Shown here piece after piece: positions 35,921 to 53,560 of a stretch of DNA of 64,000 nucleotides; position 1 is the stretch's first letter, and each line of letters opens with the position of its first letter. The notes under the pieces are model-generated. The model had not been told where the DNA came from. It did no database searches and saw only the letters and a list, made by a program, of their open reading frames with translations. The DNA lies in the NCBI GenBank assembly GCA_003254925.1, contig QANZ01028097.1, positions 10,046 through 74,045 of the forward strand, in the 5' to 3' direction. The stretch comes from Chamaecrista fasciculata (lineage: Eukaryota; Streptophyta; Magnoliopsida; Fabales; Fabaceae). A program made the position numbers and the translations under genes.

Positions 35921-36203
35921 TTAATATTACATGGCTATTGAGATTATACAAATCCATTCAACCAATTTTACAAAATGAAAGCTCTAAAGTATCAAGCTCA
36001 ATAGAAATTCTAACAAACTCTTTTTTTTTTTTTTGTAGGGAAAAATTTAGGTGAGGGGATGGCACCCCAGTCCAGGGTCAGGGCAGGCCTCGGGGCTCAA
36101 TGTGCACTTATAAAGGTACTTACAGATAACCCACCAAATGAGGCATCACGTCCCAGTGTCTCCTTTCTTTTATCTTAACTTGAGGAATATACCATCCAAC
36201 TTG
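35921..36203. other. Spacer downstream of the PPR gene
   Basis: AT-rich DNA is followed by a GC-richer block at 36045-36165 ('GGGATGGCACCCCAGTCCAGG' onward) that looks repetitive but which I cannot place. The end of the block is the 3' flank of the minus-strand PPR gene. Confidence 0.3.
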
Positions 36204-37796
36204 TCAAAGCCAACTAAAACCAGGCTTCTTGTGGACGTTTTTCTCCTTCATCTCCTTCCTTACATTTCCAACCTTTTCCCACTCCCCACCATCAGCATAA
36301 ATATTTGATAGTGTTACAAAGCCTCCAGGTCTTTTTAATTCCTTTCTTTTTATATTACCAGCCATCATTTTAGTCAAATCTCCTCTTCCATGGACTTTGC
36401 ACCCATTGAGAAAAGCTCCAAGAATTGACTCTGTGAGTTGAATTGGCATGGCCATCAGAAATTCATATGCTTCAACCATCATCCCTGAACGACAGAACAT
36501 ATCAACTACACATGCATAATGCTTAGTGCTTATTTCAATCCCATAATGTTCTTTCATTAGCCTGAACAACTCCATACCTTTTTCTACTGAACCACTATGG
36601 CTGCATGCTGACAGAATACATGTAAAAGTAATCTCATTTGCCTTTACTCCTTCTTCTTGCATTTTTTCCAAGAGTTCAATGGAGGAATCAACCATCCCAC
36701 ACTTCCCATAGCAATCAATCATTGCATTCCATGATGCAACATTCTTATTTTGAATCTTGTCAAATACATTTCTTGCATCTTTCAATCTCCCACACCTTGA
36801 ATACATGTCAATAAGAGCACTTGCAGTGAAATCATTAGCATCAAACCCCTTACGGCATATGAAACCATGGATTTCACTTCCCCATTTAATCGAACCTGTC
36901 GTTGATCCGCACGCAGGGAGCAATGCTGAGATGGTTACAGAATTAGGTTGAATCCTTGAAACTAACATTGCCCGAAGCAACCTAAATGCCTCCATGTCTT
37001 GATGATTTTGTACCAAGCCAGAAATTAGTGCATTCCAAGAAGCTAGATCGGGTGGAAAACCCTCTCTTCTCATTCTGGTCACGAACTCAAAAGCTTTGTT
37101 GCTATCTCCTGATCGGGCATATGCCGCGATCATGGCATTCCACGTGAAATCATTCGGCTGCAATCCTTCCAACTTCATCTTCTCAAACAACACTAATGCA
37201 GTATCAATTTTCCCAATGTTACAAAATCCAGAGATCATTGAGGTCCATGAGGCAATGTCTCTCACAGGCATTTTGTCAAACACCTGAGATGCATATAAAA
37301 CTCTTCCACATTTACAATACATATCAATAAAAGCATTGGCAACAGTGGTATTGTTGTGAAAGTCCAATTTGTAAACCATAGCATGAACTTCTCTCCCCTT
37401 GTTTACATCCATTAATCCAATACATGCTTTAAGAATAATTGAAAACGTGAATGGATTTCCTACGTGCCCTAGTTCACGCATCGAATGAAAATAAACAAGA
37501 GCATCTTGATAATACCCATTGAATGCGAAGGCCAAAATCATCCAATTGAATGCAAAGACATTTGGAAATGGAACTTGGCCAAATACAAGCCTAGCTGATC
37601 TCAAGTCCCCACAGCTTGCGTACATTCCTACAAGCTTTGAATTCAAAGACAAGATATTCATGTTTGTTCCACTTGTCAACAACATTGAATGGAGCTGCAT
37701 GCCTGGCCTCAAAGCTTTTCCCTTCAAGCATTTTTGCAACCAAAAAGCAGAATCACTGGGACACAATCTGAATAATGAAACTGACCTATTTTGCAT
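36204..37796 (-). CDS. Pentatricopeptide repeat protein, PLS class with E-type end
   Basis: An intron-less 530-aa reading frame. PPR proteins of this class bind single RNA sites in mitochondria or chloroplasts and direct C-to-U editing or processing. The array starts near residue 30 and alternates P, L and S motifs throughout, for example NVFAFNWMILAFAFNGYYQD, DIASWTSMISGFCNIGK, DLASWNALISGLVQNHQD and NVASWNAMIDCYGKCG. The C-terminal part (from about residue 430) is E-like, with GGFVTLSNIYADGGEWEKV. The protein ends immediately after KKPGFSWL, so there is no E+ or DYW deaminase domain, and an editing role would need a DYW partner. The N-terminus has no strong targeting signal by eye. The promoter side directly abuts LTR-like sequence at 37820. 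Confidence 0.88.
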   Translation of the reverse strand: MQNRSVSLFRLCPSDSAFWLQKCLKGKALRPGMQLHSMLLTSGTNMNILSLNSKLVGMYASCGDLRSARLVFGQVPFPNVFAFNWMILAFAFNGYYQDALVYFHSMRELGHVGNPFTFSIILKACIGLMDVNKGREVHAMVYKLDFHNNTTVANAFIDMYCKCGRVLYASQVFDKMPVRDIASWTSMISGFCNIGKIDTALVLFEKMKLEGLQPNDFTWNAMIAAYARSGDSNKAFEFVTRMRREGFPPDLASWNALISGLVQNHQDMEAFRLLRAMLVSRIQPNSVTISALLPACGSTTGSIKWGSEIHGFICRKGFDANDFTASALIDMYSRCGRLKDARNVFDKIQNKNVASWNAMIDCYGKCGMVDSSIELLEKMQEEGVKANEITFTCILSACSHSGSVEKGMELFRLMKEHYGIEISTKHYACVVDMFCRSGMMVEAYEFLMAMPIQLTESILGAFLNGCKVHGRGDLTKMMAGNIKRKELKRPGGFVTLSNIYADGGEWEKVGNVRKEMKEKNVHKKPGFSWL

Positions 37797-37819
37797 TTTC
37801 CGATTTCATACATGTATGT

Positions 37820-38510
37820 TGTCACGACCCAAAACTTAAGCACATCACCGGCACGAAATGCAAGAAAAATCTCATACTCCGTAAGCCTACAGGTAAAAGA
37901 AATCAATGTTAAACAAAATTACATAAATAATATTGTCATCAATAATTTATATAACAAATCTTACAGAAGCGAAAATCTTGCCTGTCGATTTGTAAAGCAA
38001 TTCTGGAGTTCAATAATATAAATAGAGTACAACCTGACACACAAAAACAATGTGTGTTCCGTCTTCTTACAGTACATCACCTACCTCGACGTTTCAAACC
38101 TTCTAAACCTGCAACTAAAATTAAATAAACGAAGGGGGATGAGTTTTACAATTCAGTGAGCGGCTAACCCATTTCAAATCGTGGTGTTGGACACCACCAC
38201 GTAGGGAAAGGGGTCACCAACTAATACCAGCAATTATAACAACGTACAATATATAATAGTATAGAACTAACTACAACAATTCAACATGGATAAGAATCTA
38301 AACGCACAAGGGTATGAAGTGAAAGGTAACACTATGAAAGACAATCTGTAAACTTCAAAAGAGAGTAAAAGAAGGCAAGAATTAACATTTATCTAGAAAT
38401 ATTACAGTAAAAGGCTTTCTAAGAATATAAACACCTTTAAATTTAATGGCTGAGAGGTAGAAGTTGTTCGCTTAAGGAAGAGGTGAAGAATTTGCTTTAC
38501 TAAATTAAAG
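37820..38510. repeat. LTR-like repeat abutting the PPR gene start
   Basis: The plus strand begins TGTCACGACCCAAAACTTAAG, about 24 bases upstream of the PPR start codon, a sequence form common at plant LTR termini. It continues with 'TTTTACAATTCAGTGAGCGGC', another frequent element of such repeats. No protein domain is visible. The far boundary is uncertain. Confidence 0.4.
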
Positions 38511-38527
38511 ATTGATTATAATTTAAA

Positions 38528-38957
38528 GGGTAAATTACACTTTGGTACCCTGTGGTTTGACCCTATTTCACTTTGGTACCCTGTGGTTTGAAACTTGACA
38601 CTTTGGTACCCTGTGGTATTCTCTATTAACACTTTGGTACCCTTTGGAGCTATTTTGTAATTTTAACCATAACAAATTTTGCAAAAATTACATATTGACC
38701 CCAAAAAATTTTCAAAAAATTACAAATAAGTCCCTGGATACATATTATATAGGGACTAAAATGAAAAATTTTAAATTTTTTTGAGGTCAATATGTAATTT
38801 TTGTAAAATTTATCATGGTTAAAATTACAAAATAGCCCCAAAGGGTACCAAAGTGTTAATGGAGAATACCACAGGGTACCAAAGTGTCAAGTTTCAAACC
38901 ACAGGGTACCAAAGTGAAATAGGGTCAAACTACAGGGTACCAAAGTGTAATTTACCC
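38528..38957. mobile_element. Palindromic Mutator-like MITE, 9-bp TSD TAATTTAAA
   Basis: Near-perfect arms about 120 bp long start GGGTAAATTACACTTTGG and end in its inverse. Each arm holds four 'ACTTTGGTACCCTGTGG' units about 30 bp apart. A second inner inverted pair surrounds the centre near 38740. TAATTTAAA flanks exactly (38519-38527 and 38958-38966). Arm similarity suggests a young insertion. Confidence 0.9.
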
Positions 38958-38984
38958 TAATTTAAAAGTAGACCGCTCATTTTT

Positions 38985-39450
38985 TGGCCAAACAAGCAAA
39001 GTTAATCATATTTCTCTCATTTCAAATTTGAATACGGCAAAGTCAGATCTATGAGTTCTTTTAACAAGTCCTTTGAACTTGAAATGAGAGACAAGAGAAA
39101 TATAACCAAATTTAATAATTTGGGACTAAAATGTAACATTTTACCAATAATAAGGACCAAAATGAAATATTTTGTCAATATTTAGGACCAATTTTAACAT
39201 TTTGAAACATGATGGACCAAAATGAACATTATGACATAAATTTAGGACCAAAATGACCCTTTGACCAAATAGAAATGATGACAGTGACAATGATGATGCG
39301 TGGCACTTGCACAAAGAAAGCTAGTTTCTGTAATCGCACAACCTCTTGTCTTCTTCCACTCTTCCTTTCACAAAATAAAAAAATGAAAGTTGCCTGTCAT
39401 GTGATCCCTTTTAGATGGAAAGAATGAATAGGCTTGCGGTTTTTATTATT
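38985..39450. other. Intergenic DNA with one unpaired fold-back arm
   Basis: From about 39120 to 39260 there are four 'GGACCAAAATGA' units of a right arm without a complete left partner. The rest is AT-rich intergenic DNA. Confidence 0.4.
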
Positions 39451-39455
39451 ATTTT

Positions 39456-40115
39456 GGTCAAAATATACTTTTGGTCTCATAACTTTTACTTAGATCTCAA
39501 TTTGATCTCATAATTCTTTTTTTGCACTTTTAGTCCTATATATTTGGATCAAATTGTAAAATTAGTCTTATATATTTTGATTAGATTATAGAATTATTTT
39601 CATATTTTTGCAAAAGTAACTACATTGTGGGACTAATAGTAGAGTATCTTTTTGCAAATATATAATGGGCCCATATGGAGTACCAGGGGCTTTTTGTAAC
39701 GGGCACGAAAATATGCATGTAACGTTTGATTTAACATTTAAAGTTATTCAGTGGCTAAATAGTATATTTATATTATTCAGGGACTAAATCATTAGAAGTG
39801 TGAAAATTAAAAGACCAAATAATAAGTTTTCACTTTCTTAAATCTCATCTAAAACTTTCTCCCTCGCCTTATTTATACACTTAGCCGATTATCAAGTTCC
39901 ACATATTTATTTCTTATTTTTTTAATTTTTAATTTAATTATTTTTGACCAACCAAAAACACCCTATATAATAAATATAGATGAGATTGATCGATTTTACC
40001 GTTGACCAAAAGATATGAGAAAAAAAAAATATAAAAAAAAAGATACGAGACCAAATTGAAATATGAGAAAAAAAATAAAAATAAAAAATATGGGGCCAAA
40101 CGTTCATTTTTGGCC
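39456..40115. mobile_element. Palindromic MITE upstream of LACS8, 8/9 TSD
   Basis: The left end GGTCAAAATATACTTTTGG and the right end CCAAACGTTCATTTTTGGCC are imperfectly inverted. The flanks TATTATTTT (39447-39455) and TACTATTTT (40116-40124) match at eight of nine positions. Arms carry 'GGTCTCATAACTTTT' and inverse units. It ends only about 50 bp before the presumed LACS8 transcription start. Confidence 0.65.
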
Positions 40116-40140
40116 TACTATTTTGTAATTAATATTGATA

Positions 40141-40347
40141 TTGATTTATACACACAGTTAGGGTGAGAGTGCAGGAGAGATTCGTGAGAAGGAAGTAACG
40201 AAAAGTATAGAGCAGAGAACACAGAAGTGCACACACGGCATTGACGGGAAGCCTATAAACGTCGTCGCACCGTTAGAGAGTGATGGCTTTTGCTAGAATC
40301 ATCGACAAAGAAGCCTCCGTAAATTTCTGGGTTTAGCCGAAAGAAAG
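40141..40347 (+). promoter_or_regulatory. LACS8: LACS8 core promoter region and 5'UTR exon
   Basis: A TTTATACACA TATA-like sequence (about 40145) precedes a purine-rich leader. The leader ends at the donor AAAG|GTGACATCC (exon end 40347). The leader is joined to a second untranslated segment starting 43323, after CATCCAG. A 17-codon upstream frame (MAFARIIDKEASVNFWV, 40283-40336) lies inside the leader and could modulate translation. Start site and splicing are inferred. Confidence 0.45.
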
Positions 40348-43322
40348 GTGACATCCACTGTTCATTCTTCTCTTATGTCTTGATTTTGAGTTTTGAATCA
40401 ATCGGCTTACGGATTTGGATTTTTTTTGTTTTGGGGTTTTCTTAATTCCTTCGTCGCTTATTTTGAGTGTTGATTTGATGATCATGGTTTCAGTGACTTG
40501 CTATGCTGGTTCTGTGAAATGATTAGGGGCAATTTACTTATATATATATATATATATTTAAAGGATTATGAATTGGTGTTCAAAGCTGTTATATATGGTT
40601 GATTTTGTTTTGCTTTCACATTCGGAAAGTAATGGCATGATAAAATCCTCATGGGCAGCGATTGAAATTATGATGTATGATCTTTTGTCTGTACTATGTA
40701 TGTACCATCAAAGAAAGATACAAAAGAAAATAAAAAAGAACAAAAGAAAATAAAAAAGAACACAATATCGTGCTTAGTCTATTGCTCAAAGAACTTGATG
40801 CTAGAGCTAAATTTCCGAGCCAATTAATCCTTAGGCTTCTATTTCCTACCTGCTGCCACTATTACCACTGTCCACTGGCTACTCATTATCAGAGAACTGT
40901 TCTTCAAAACCATCTCTGCAGTACAAAAAGTATGGGACTGGGGACCATGCAATCTTGGTTGAATCTATATGCGCTCTGTACTTTTCGGTTGTTTGTATTC
41001 CTAGTCTGAGGAGATTGGGGTTTGGTTCTTTTTGAGCAGCGATGGATGTGATTTTCTTTTCCGAAGAAAATAGAGAACTCTCTACTTGTTGACAATGGCT
41101 GCAAATTTTTGGTGGAAGGAAATAAAAGGGAAGTAAAGGAAGATATTTTAGCCGAAAAGGCAAATTGGTCCAAAGAATGAAGATGGTACTTTGTGTCATG
41201 AGAGTAGGTACAATACTTATGTTTTTGTTTAAATAGAGACATGATTTTTTAAACATAAATCTCACATATGTAGAATTCCATTTGTATACCCAACTAAAGG
41301 ATATTTTAGTTAAAAGAAATGTGTTGATGTTATGTGTAAAATAACAATACAATGAAATTAAAGAGTCAGTAGTATTATTAAATCTCAGAACAGAGGTACA
41401 ATAGCAGAGTAATGTCACAATAGTGCTCAGAGGCACCCTAGGCAATACATGAATAGAAGAAGAGGAAGAAACACAAGAGGGATAGAGAGAGACAGAATCA
41501 GGGAGAGGGAAATCGGGAATCCAGAGAGAGAGATAACCAATACATTCCACACCAATTCCTCTCTTCCCATGGGTATTTAACAACTTTCCATTAACAACCT
41601 TCCACGCGGGTCATATGGCACCAAAGTCCTCACACCATTAATCTTACATTCATCAGCCCAACCGATTTGATCCTTCTCACCATTAATCTCATATTCCTCA
41701 ACCCAATCCATTTGATCATTGGGCCTCTCTAGCCCTTGTTCATAACCATTCATAACAGTTGAATAGATGCATGGCGTTTTAAAGCCAGGAGATATATTCA
41801 TTTGTACAATATAATATACTGTTATTATTTTTGATTGACTAAGTGAGTTCATTTTAGGGGAAAAGAATTTGAAAACAACTTGCTCCTTTATAGCTGGAGA
41901 GGTTGATTGATTTTGGACAAAGTGTAAAGAAACCTTCAATTCAGGAGGAAGCTATGTAATTTGCTTTTTCTACTTTAAAAGCTAACACAAGATGCAGATT
42001 TTTAATGTTGTGCAATTTACCTCTCCATTAACTAATTGTTAGAAACATAACACATTAAAGCTTTGGCAGGTCTTTGGTCAACCATTTAAAATTTGGTAGG
42101 ATTAGATTGCTTAACTTTGTTGGCACTTGGAACTTTTTCGCTGATGCTGACAAGTATTGTTTAAGTTTTAACGAAAATATTGATGGAGAATGGAGATTGA
42201 TGGAGGTCTTTTGCCAACTTGATGGCTAAATTATACCACCCTGAAAGTTTTTTTTTCCTTCCCATTTTGGCCTTTGATTTTTTTTTTTGATCAAGTCATT
42301 CTTTTTTTTATTCCTTTTGTATCTGTTCCAGTACCTCCCAAGTTCAGAAACTCATAAGGGTTAGTTTAATCCTAATAGTTGTATTTGCTCTGAACTTCTT
42401 GTTTTTTAACCAGAGAAATTTTTTGAAAAGTTATGGTCTTATGCTGTCTACGTTCTTTTTGATTTTGCTCTCATTTTATCTTTATGTTTATTCTTTTTTT
42501 TTTTCTTTATCAGTCTGATGACTATATACTTCTGAGCATTTATTTTTTATGTAAAATATAAGTAAATGACTTGTGTCTTTTCTCTTTTATCTCAAATTGT
42601 ATTACATATTTTTTTAACTAGAAATTCTGTCCTTAATCCTTACACCTATGGAACATATTGCAAACTACATATGTAAGTTTAATTTTCTTTTGTGTTTGCG
42701 TGTGTGTGTGTGTGTATGAAAGATCATGAAAGTGAATTGTAAGTTTAATAATCCTTGTTGACTAATCAATGTGAGAGAATGAGGGATGTTTAATTATTCA
42801 TTTTATTTTTTGGTTAGAATTATGAATCTTTCTTAAACTTGTTGTATGGTTGAAAGCATACCATTGCAAAAAGTAAGAGTAAATTCTTTCCTGAATAGAA
42901 AAATGACAGTCAAGAATTCAGATATGTGCTCTTTGCTTATACATACTCATTTTGTCAGAATTATTTTTAATGTGATTGTAATCTTATTTGGAATAAACAT
43001 TAATTGGCTGTTTATTTGGCATAAAGCATAGGTTGCACGAAAGATTATATATGTATTTTTTTAGATCTTGTGATAATATGCATGTAACCAATCTCAATTT
43101 TCTGAAAGTTTGATAAATTTGAAGAACTAGGACAACTATGAGTGGTAGTTTTAAGCTATTATAGTTGTTTCATTTTCACAGATGAAAGTTGGTTAAGTGT
43201 TTATTCTTTTGTACTATCATTGTTGTAGTGTTTCCATATGTAAACCTCGCCAATAATGGCTATCCATACTTTATTTTCTTTTTCTGTGCGACTTTATCAT
43301 CCTTACTCTACTTTTCATCCAG
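40348..43322 (+). other. Long LACS8 leader intron with repeat debris
   Basis: About 3 kb contains TA and GT microsatellites (40540, 42700). It also contains LTR-like sequence at about 41340-41590 whose complement has a purine-poor leader and a 'GGGTATTTAA' box. The open frames seen here on the minus strand have simple composition and no domain. No gene is supported inside the intron. Confidence 0.4.
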
Positions 43323-43374
43323 ATATTTAAGTTTGTGTTCTGATTAAGAAGGATAGATTTATCACCGAAAGAAA

Positions 43375-49891
<6,517 letters not shown>

Positions 49892-50840
49892 AGGTATTTG
49901 TTTAGTCTTTTTCTTCCCTTGCTTTTTATTAATGTATTGTCTGGAGGTGCAACATTTTGTAGTATCTGCTGGTTGATGTGTTTCACTGTTTCTCTGTAAA
50001 TTATAACTATCTACCATTATGAAGTATGTTCTGCACCTAACTATTGCATGTTTGTGACTTGTGAGATTGCCTTTTGAACGTCGAGTTGTTGGCCCTTGGA
50101 GCAGGGTATGTCTGCCCCTGCTGGGACAAATGTGATGATATTAAGTGATTTCAACTGATTAAATATGCTAGGATAGTAGTTTTACAAGACAGGCATTTTA
50201 CTCGAAATGCATGAATAAGTTTTAAGGCATTACATTTCCTATGTATATGGTTATGCCTTAGGATAAAGACTTGAGAATTTCTGCATACCGCTATTATTAA
50301 GGTCTCTGATAGAAAATATAACATGTAGAGAAAAGTTTTCAAATGACTTAACCCAATTCATTTTCTATGACCATATTTGATCCCACTCAAGAATATTTTG
50401 ATGGCCAGTGGTGGGTAATTTTCTTGATTCTTGGGTCTCTTTCTTCCAAAGGTTACAAAGGAGTGCTTAGGAATAGGGAATAGGGAAAGGTACCACAAGT
50501 AAAGATGTATTTTTTATTTAAAGATGGCTTCAATTTTAAATGGAGATAAATCCTATGGGAGTGAATTTTCTGGGTTTCTTGTAGGTTTAGAAGCTTGCAT
50601 GGGGAATGAGTAAAACATAGTCAATCATTTATATTTCATTCCTGAGAGGGGGAATGATACTCTTTTGAGTTTTGAAAATCTTTGAAGGTATGTCATAAAA
50701 GCTATTTTTTTATTAAAAGAAATGTTGAGATAAAAGCAGAGAAATGAAAACAACTTCGGCATGATCTTCAAATACTTTCTTTCTTAATGACAAATTAGAT
50801 AATTAGCATTCCGCCCAATTTCGCACTAAACCCCAAAACC
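49892..50840. other. LACS8 3' region and intergenic DNA
   Basis: The first few hundred bases are the likely 3'UTR, possibly with an untranslated intron (a GTATTTG donor immediately follows the stop). No other gene is visible. Confidence 0.35.
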
Positions 50841-50862
50841 TAGCGCTTGAGTTTGTTCCTTC

Positions 50863-51594
50863 TTGAGAAGAGATGGTGATGACATTCTGTGGAAAGTTCT
50901 TGGAGTCCCACCCCATCGCCCTAATGTGGATGCAGTGACATTCGTCAAGGGATATAGAGATCTAGTTGTGGAGTGCAATGAATCATTGTCTGATGCCAAC
51001 TTAGTGTACAGATGTGTCTCCAACAAGAGTAGTAGCGTGCGGTTGTTCCTCGAGCAAGAAAACATAACTTTCTTAGAGCTAATTGAGAGATCAAAGAAGA
51101 CTATCTTATTCATCCGCAAGGTAACCAAGTCGACTTGCAAGAGTGATGGAGTTCCTCATATGACCGTGGCAACTGTAGAGGACCATCAATCTAAGCCTTC
51201 CAATTGTCAAGGAAGTGGACAACAATATAATCAAGTGCCCCTGCCTGCTACCTATGAGAAGGGAGAGACGAGACCACCTTCATGGAGAGGAAGGCCACTG
51301 CCACCTTACCCTTGCCCGATGGAGGATGTGTATGCTCTGTTAGAGATTTGGGTAAACGACGGTAATGTAGAGTTGCCGCAAGTGAGGCACCAGGTTACCG
51401 AAGAAGATAAGAAGAGTGGGCGTTTCTGTACGTATCATCAAAGTATCACTCATCCTACAAAAAACTGCTATCAATTAAGACCGATCTTTCAAAAGCATTA
51501 CAAGAATGGAGAGTTCGAGGCTGCAGCTGTGTTAGGAGCAGGTCCTCTAAGAGCTTCTCCATATACATGTGCAGGGGGCCTAATGCTCCTCTAA
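50863..51594 (+). pseudogene. Retrotransposon gag fragment (plus-strand copy)
   Basis: A 243-codon frame encodes a plant Ty3-type gag: a capsid-like segment (NVDAVTFVKGYRDLVVECNE), a proline-rich linker and a CX2HX4HX4C zinc knuckle (CTYHQSITHPTKNC). Neither the gag N-terminus nor protease or polymerase is attached. It is opposed tail-to-tail to a second copy at 51600-53450, with similar sequence on both sides of 51590-51600. Confidence 0.65.
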
Positions 51595-51599
51595 GGATT

Positions 51600-53560
51600 G
51601 AAGGAGTGAAGGAGATAGACGAACATTAGACCCCCTGCACATGTATATGGAGAAGCTCTTAAGAGGACCTGCTCCTAACATAGCATGTGTCGGGAGAGGC
51701 TGGGTCTAGACAATAGCTACAAACTCGAACTCTCCATTCTTGTAATGCTTTTGAAAGATCTGTCTTAATTGATAGTAGTCTTCTGTAGGATGAGTGGTAC
51801 TTTGATGGTACACAGAGAAGCGTCCACTCTTCTTATCTGCTTCAATAATCTAGTGCCTCACCGGTGGAAACTGTACATTACCGTCTTTTATCCAAATCTC
51901 TAACAGGGCATACACATCCTCCATCGAGAAAGGGTAAGGTGGCGATGGCCCTCCTCTCCATGAAGATGGTCTGGTCTCTCCCTTCTTTTCATAGGTAGCA
52001 GATGGGGGCACTTGACTGTATTGTCGTCCTCCCTGACGATTAGAAGGCTTAGGCTGTTGGTCCTCCACAGCTGCCACGCTCATAAGAGGGACTACTTCAC
52101 CCTTGCTCGTTGACTTGTTCGCATTACGGATAGATAAGATAGTCTTCTTGGCTCTCTCGATTAGCTCTGAAAAGTTTGTTATATTTGCTTGTTCAAGAAA
52201 CAATCTCACGATAAGACACATCCGTACAATAGGTATGCTTCTGGCATCGATTCCTTGCACTGCACCGCTAAATCTTTGTACCTCTTAATGAATGTTACCG
52301 CATCCTCATTAGGACGTTGCTTGACCCGGCCAAGGTCCATGATGTGCACAATAGGGTGAGACTCCAAAAACTTTCCACAAAATGTCGCCACCATCTCTTC
52401 CCAAATCCATGTCCAGTCTTTCCATCGAACTTCAAAGTTTTGGAGGGGTGTATCCGGTGAGGTGCGACTTCATGGCTACCCATTGAGGGTAGCACTGTCA
52501 AAACGGGCTTAGGCCCGCGGGCCGGCCCGGCCCGCCCGCTAAATGGGCGGGCTTGGGCTTAAAAAATTTGGCCCGTTTAAAAACGGGCCTAAACGGTCCG
52601 GCCCGTTTAACCCGTGGACTAAACGGTCCGGCCCGTTTAGGTCCGTTTACATTTTTTTAAAAAAATTTGCATGTAAAAATGTTTAGGCCCGCGGGCCGGC
52701 CCGGCCCGCCCGCTAAATGGGCGGGCTTGGGTTTAAAAAATTTGGCCCGTTTAAAAACGGGCCTAAACGGCCCGGCCCGTTTAGCCCGTGGCCCGTAACG
52801 GGCCGGGGCGGGCCGGGCCGGGCCGGCCCGTTTAACAGTGCTAATTGAGGGTATGGAGGTCGGAAGTCAACATCTGCAATTATTTGTTTCTTTGAATCCA
52901 GGAGCTTCTTCAAATCTTCCTTAGTCACATACTCAATGCCTATTTGGGGAGTGATCCTAGGTGTTTTGGCTCTCACCTCTTGAGTGTCATCGCATCCTCC
53001 ATTCTTGTGAGCGAACTCCTGCAACGAGTGGGAGGATTTGGAAACAACTCCCCCGTAGTCTTCTCCTAGGCTCCATGTGTCTCCAGTTTTTGGGTCTTGC
53101 GAAGACTAAGAGGAACACCCTCTTGTCAATGTGAGCACCATCTCTTTCAAAACTTGTTGGTTCTTGAGTATGGTCTCCAGCAGGGTTGATGAAATCACAA
53201 TATACTTGCTGGCAACTTCATCACCAGCACTACCCTAGCCTTGCTCTCTAGGATGAACACGCCCATGCTCACCAGTGACTTCTTCCGTAGGCGTGTTATG
53301 ACCATCACAAAGGTCTTCATTACTCCTCATTGCAACTGGTCCTTTTGCAGTAGCAACAGTAGCAGTAACAACGTCGTCTTGAGTGCCCATTGTATTGTTC
53401 TCCCTTCCTAGTGGAGTCGCCAAAATGTTCCAGGAACGGGTAGGTTCGCATTTGGATGTCCAAAGAAAAAACAACAGAGAAACAATATCAAAGCAAATAA
53501 TAAAAATAAAATCAAATAAAAGAACAATCACTAGGAAGTTCTTGATAGGGGAGAAGTAAA
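51600..53560 (-). pseudogene. Retrotransposon gag fragment (minus-strand copy), MITE-interrupted
   Basis: On the minus strand a gag-like coding region starts near 53390 (MGTQDDVVTATVATA). It continues with PQIGIEYVTKEDLKKLLDSK near 52900, is split by a 354-bp MITE, and resumes with FCGKFLESHPIVHIMDLGRV and NEDAVTFIKRYKDLAVQCKE. It ends near the zinc-knuckle region at about 51780. Several frame breaks and a damaged knuckle mean it is not functional. No pol genes follow. Confidence 0.65.
52490..52843. mobile_element. GC-rich hAT-type MITE, 8-bp TSD ATTGAGGG
   Basis: Ends TAGCACTGT and ACAGTGCTA are perfectly inverted, and ATTGAGGG flanks both sides (52482-52489 and 52844-52851). Both features fit the hAT superfamily. 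The body consists of GGCCCG/CGGGCC-rich stretches, with an 80-bp block ('GGCCCGCGGGCCGGCCC' to 'AATTTGGCCCGTTT') repeated about 175 bp apart. GC content is far above the surroundings. It splits the minus-strand gag fragment. Confidence 0.85.

Noticed and set aside
40879..41583. 234-codon minus-strand reading frame in the LACS8 leader intron
   Set aside because: It spans LTR-like repeat sequence and low-complexity AT-rich DNA, with no recognisable motif and a composition unlike a real protein.
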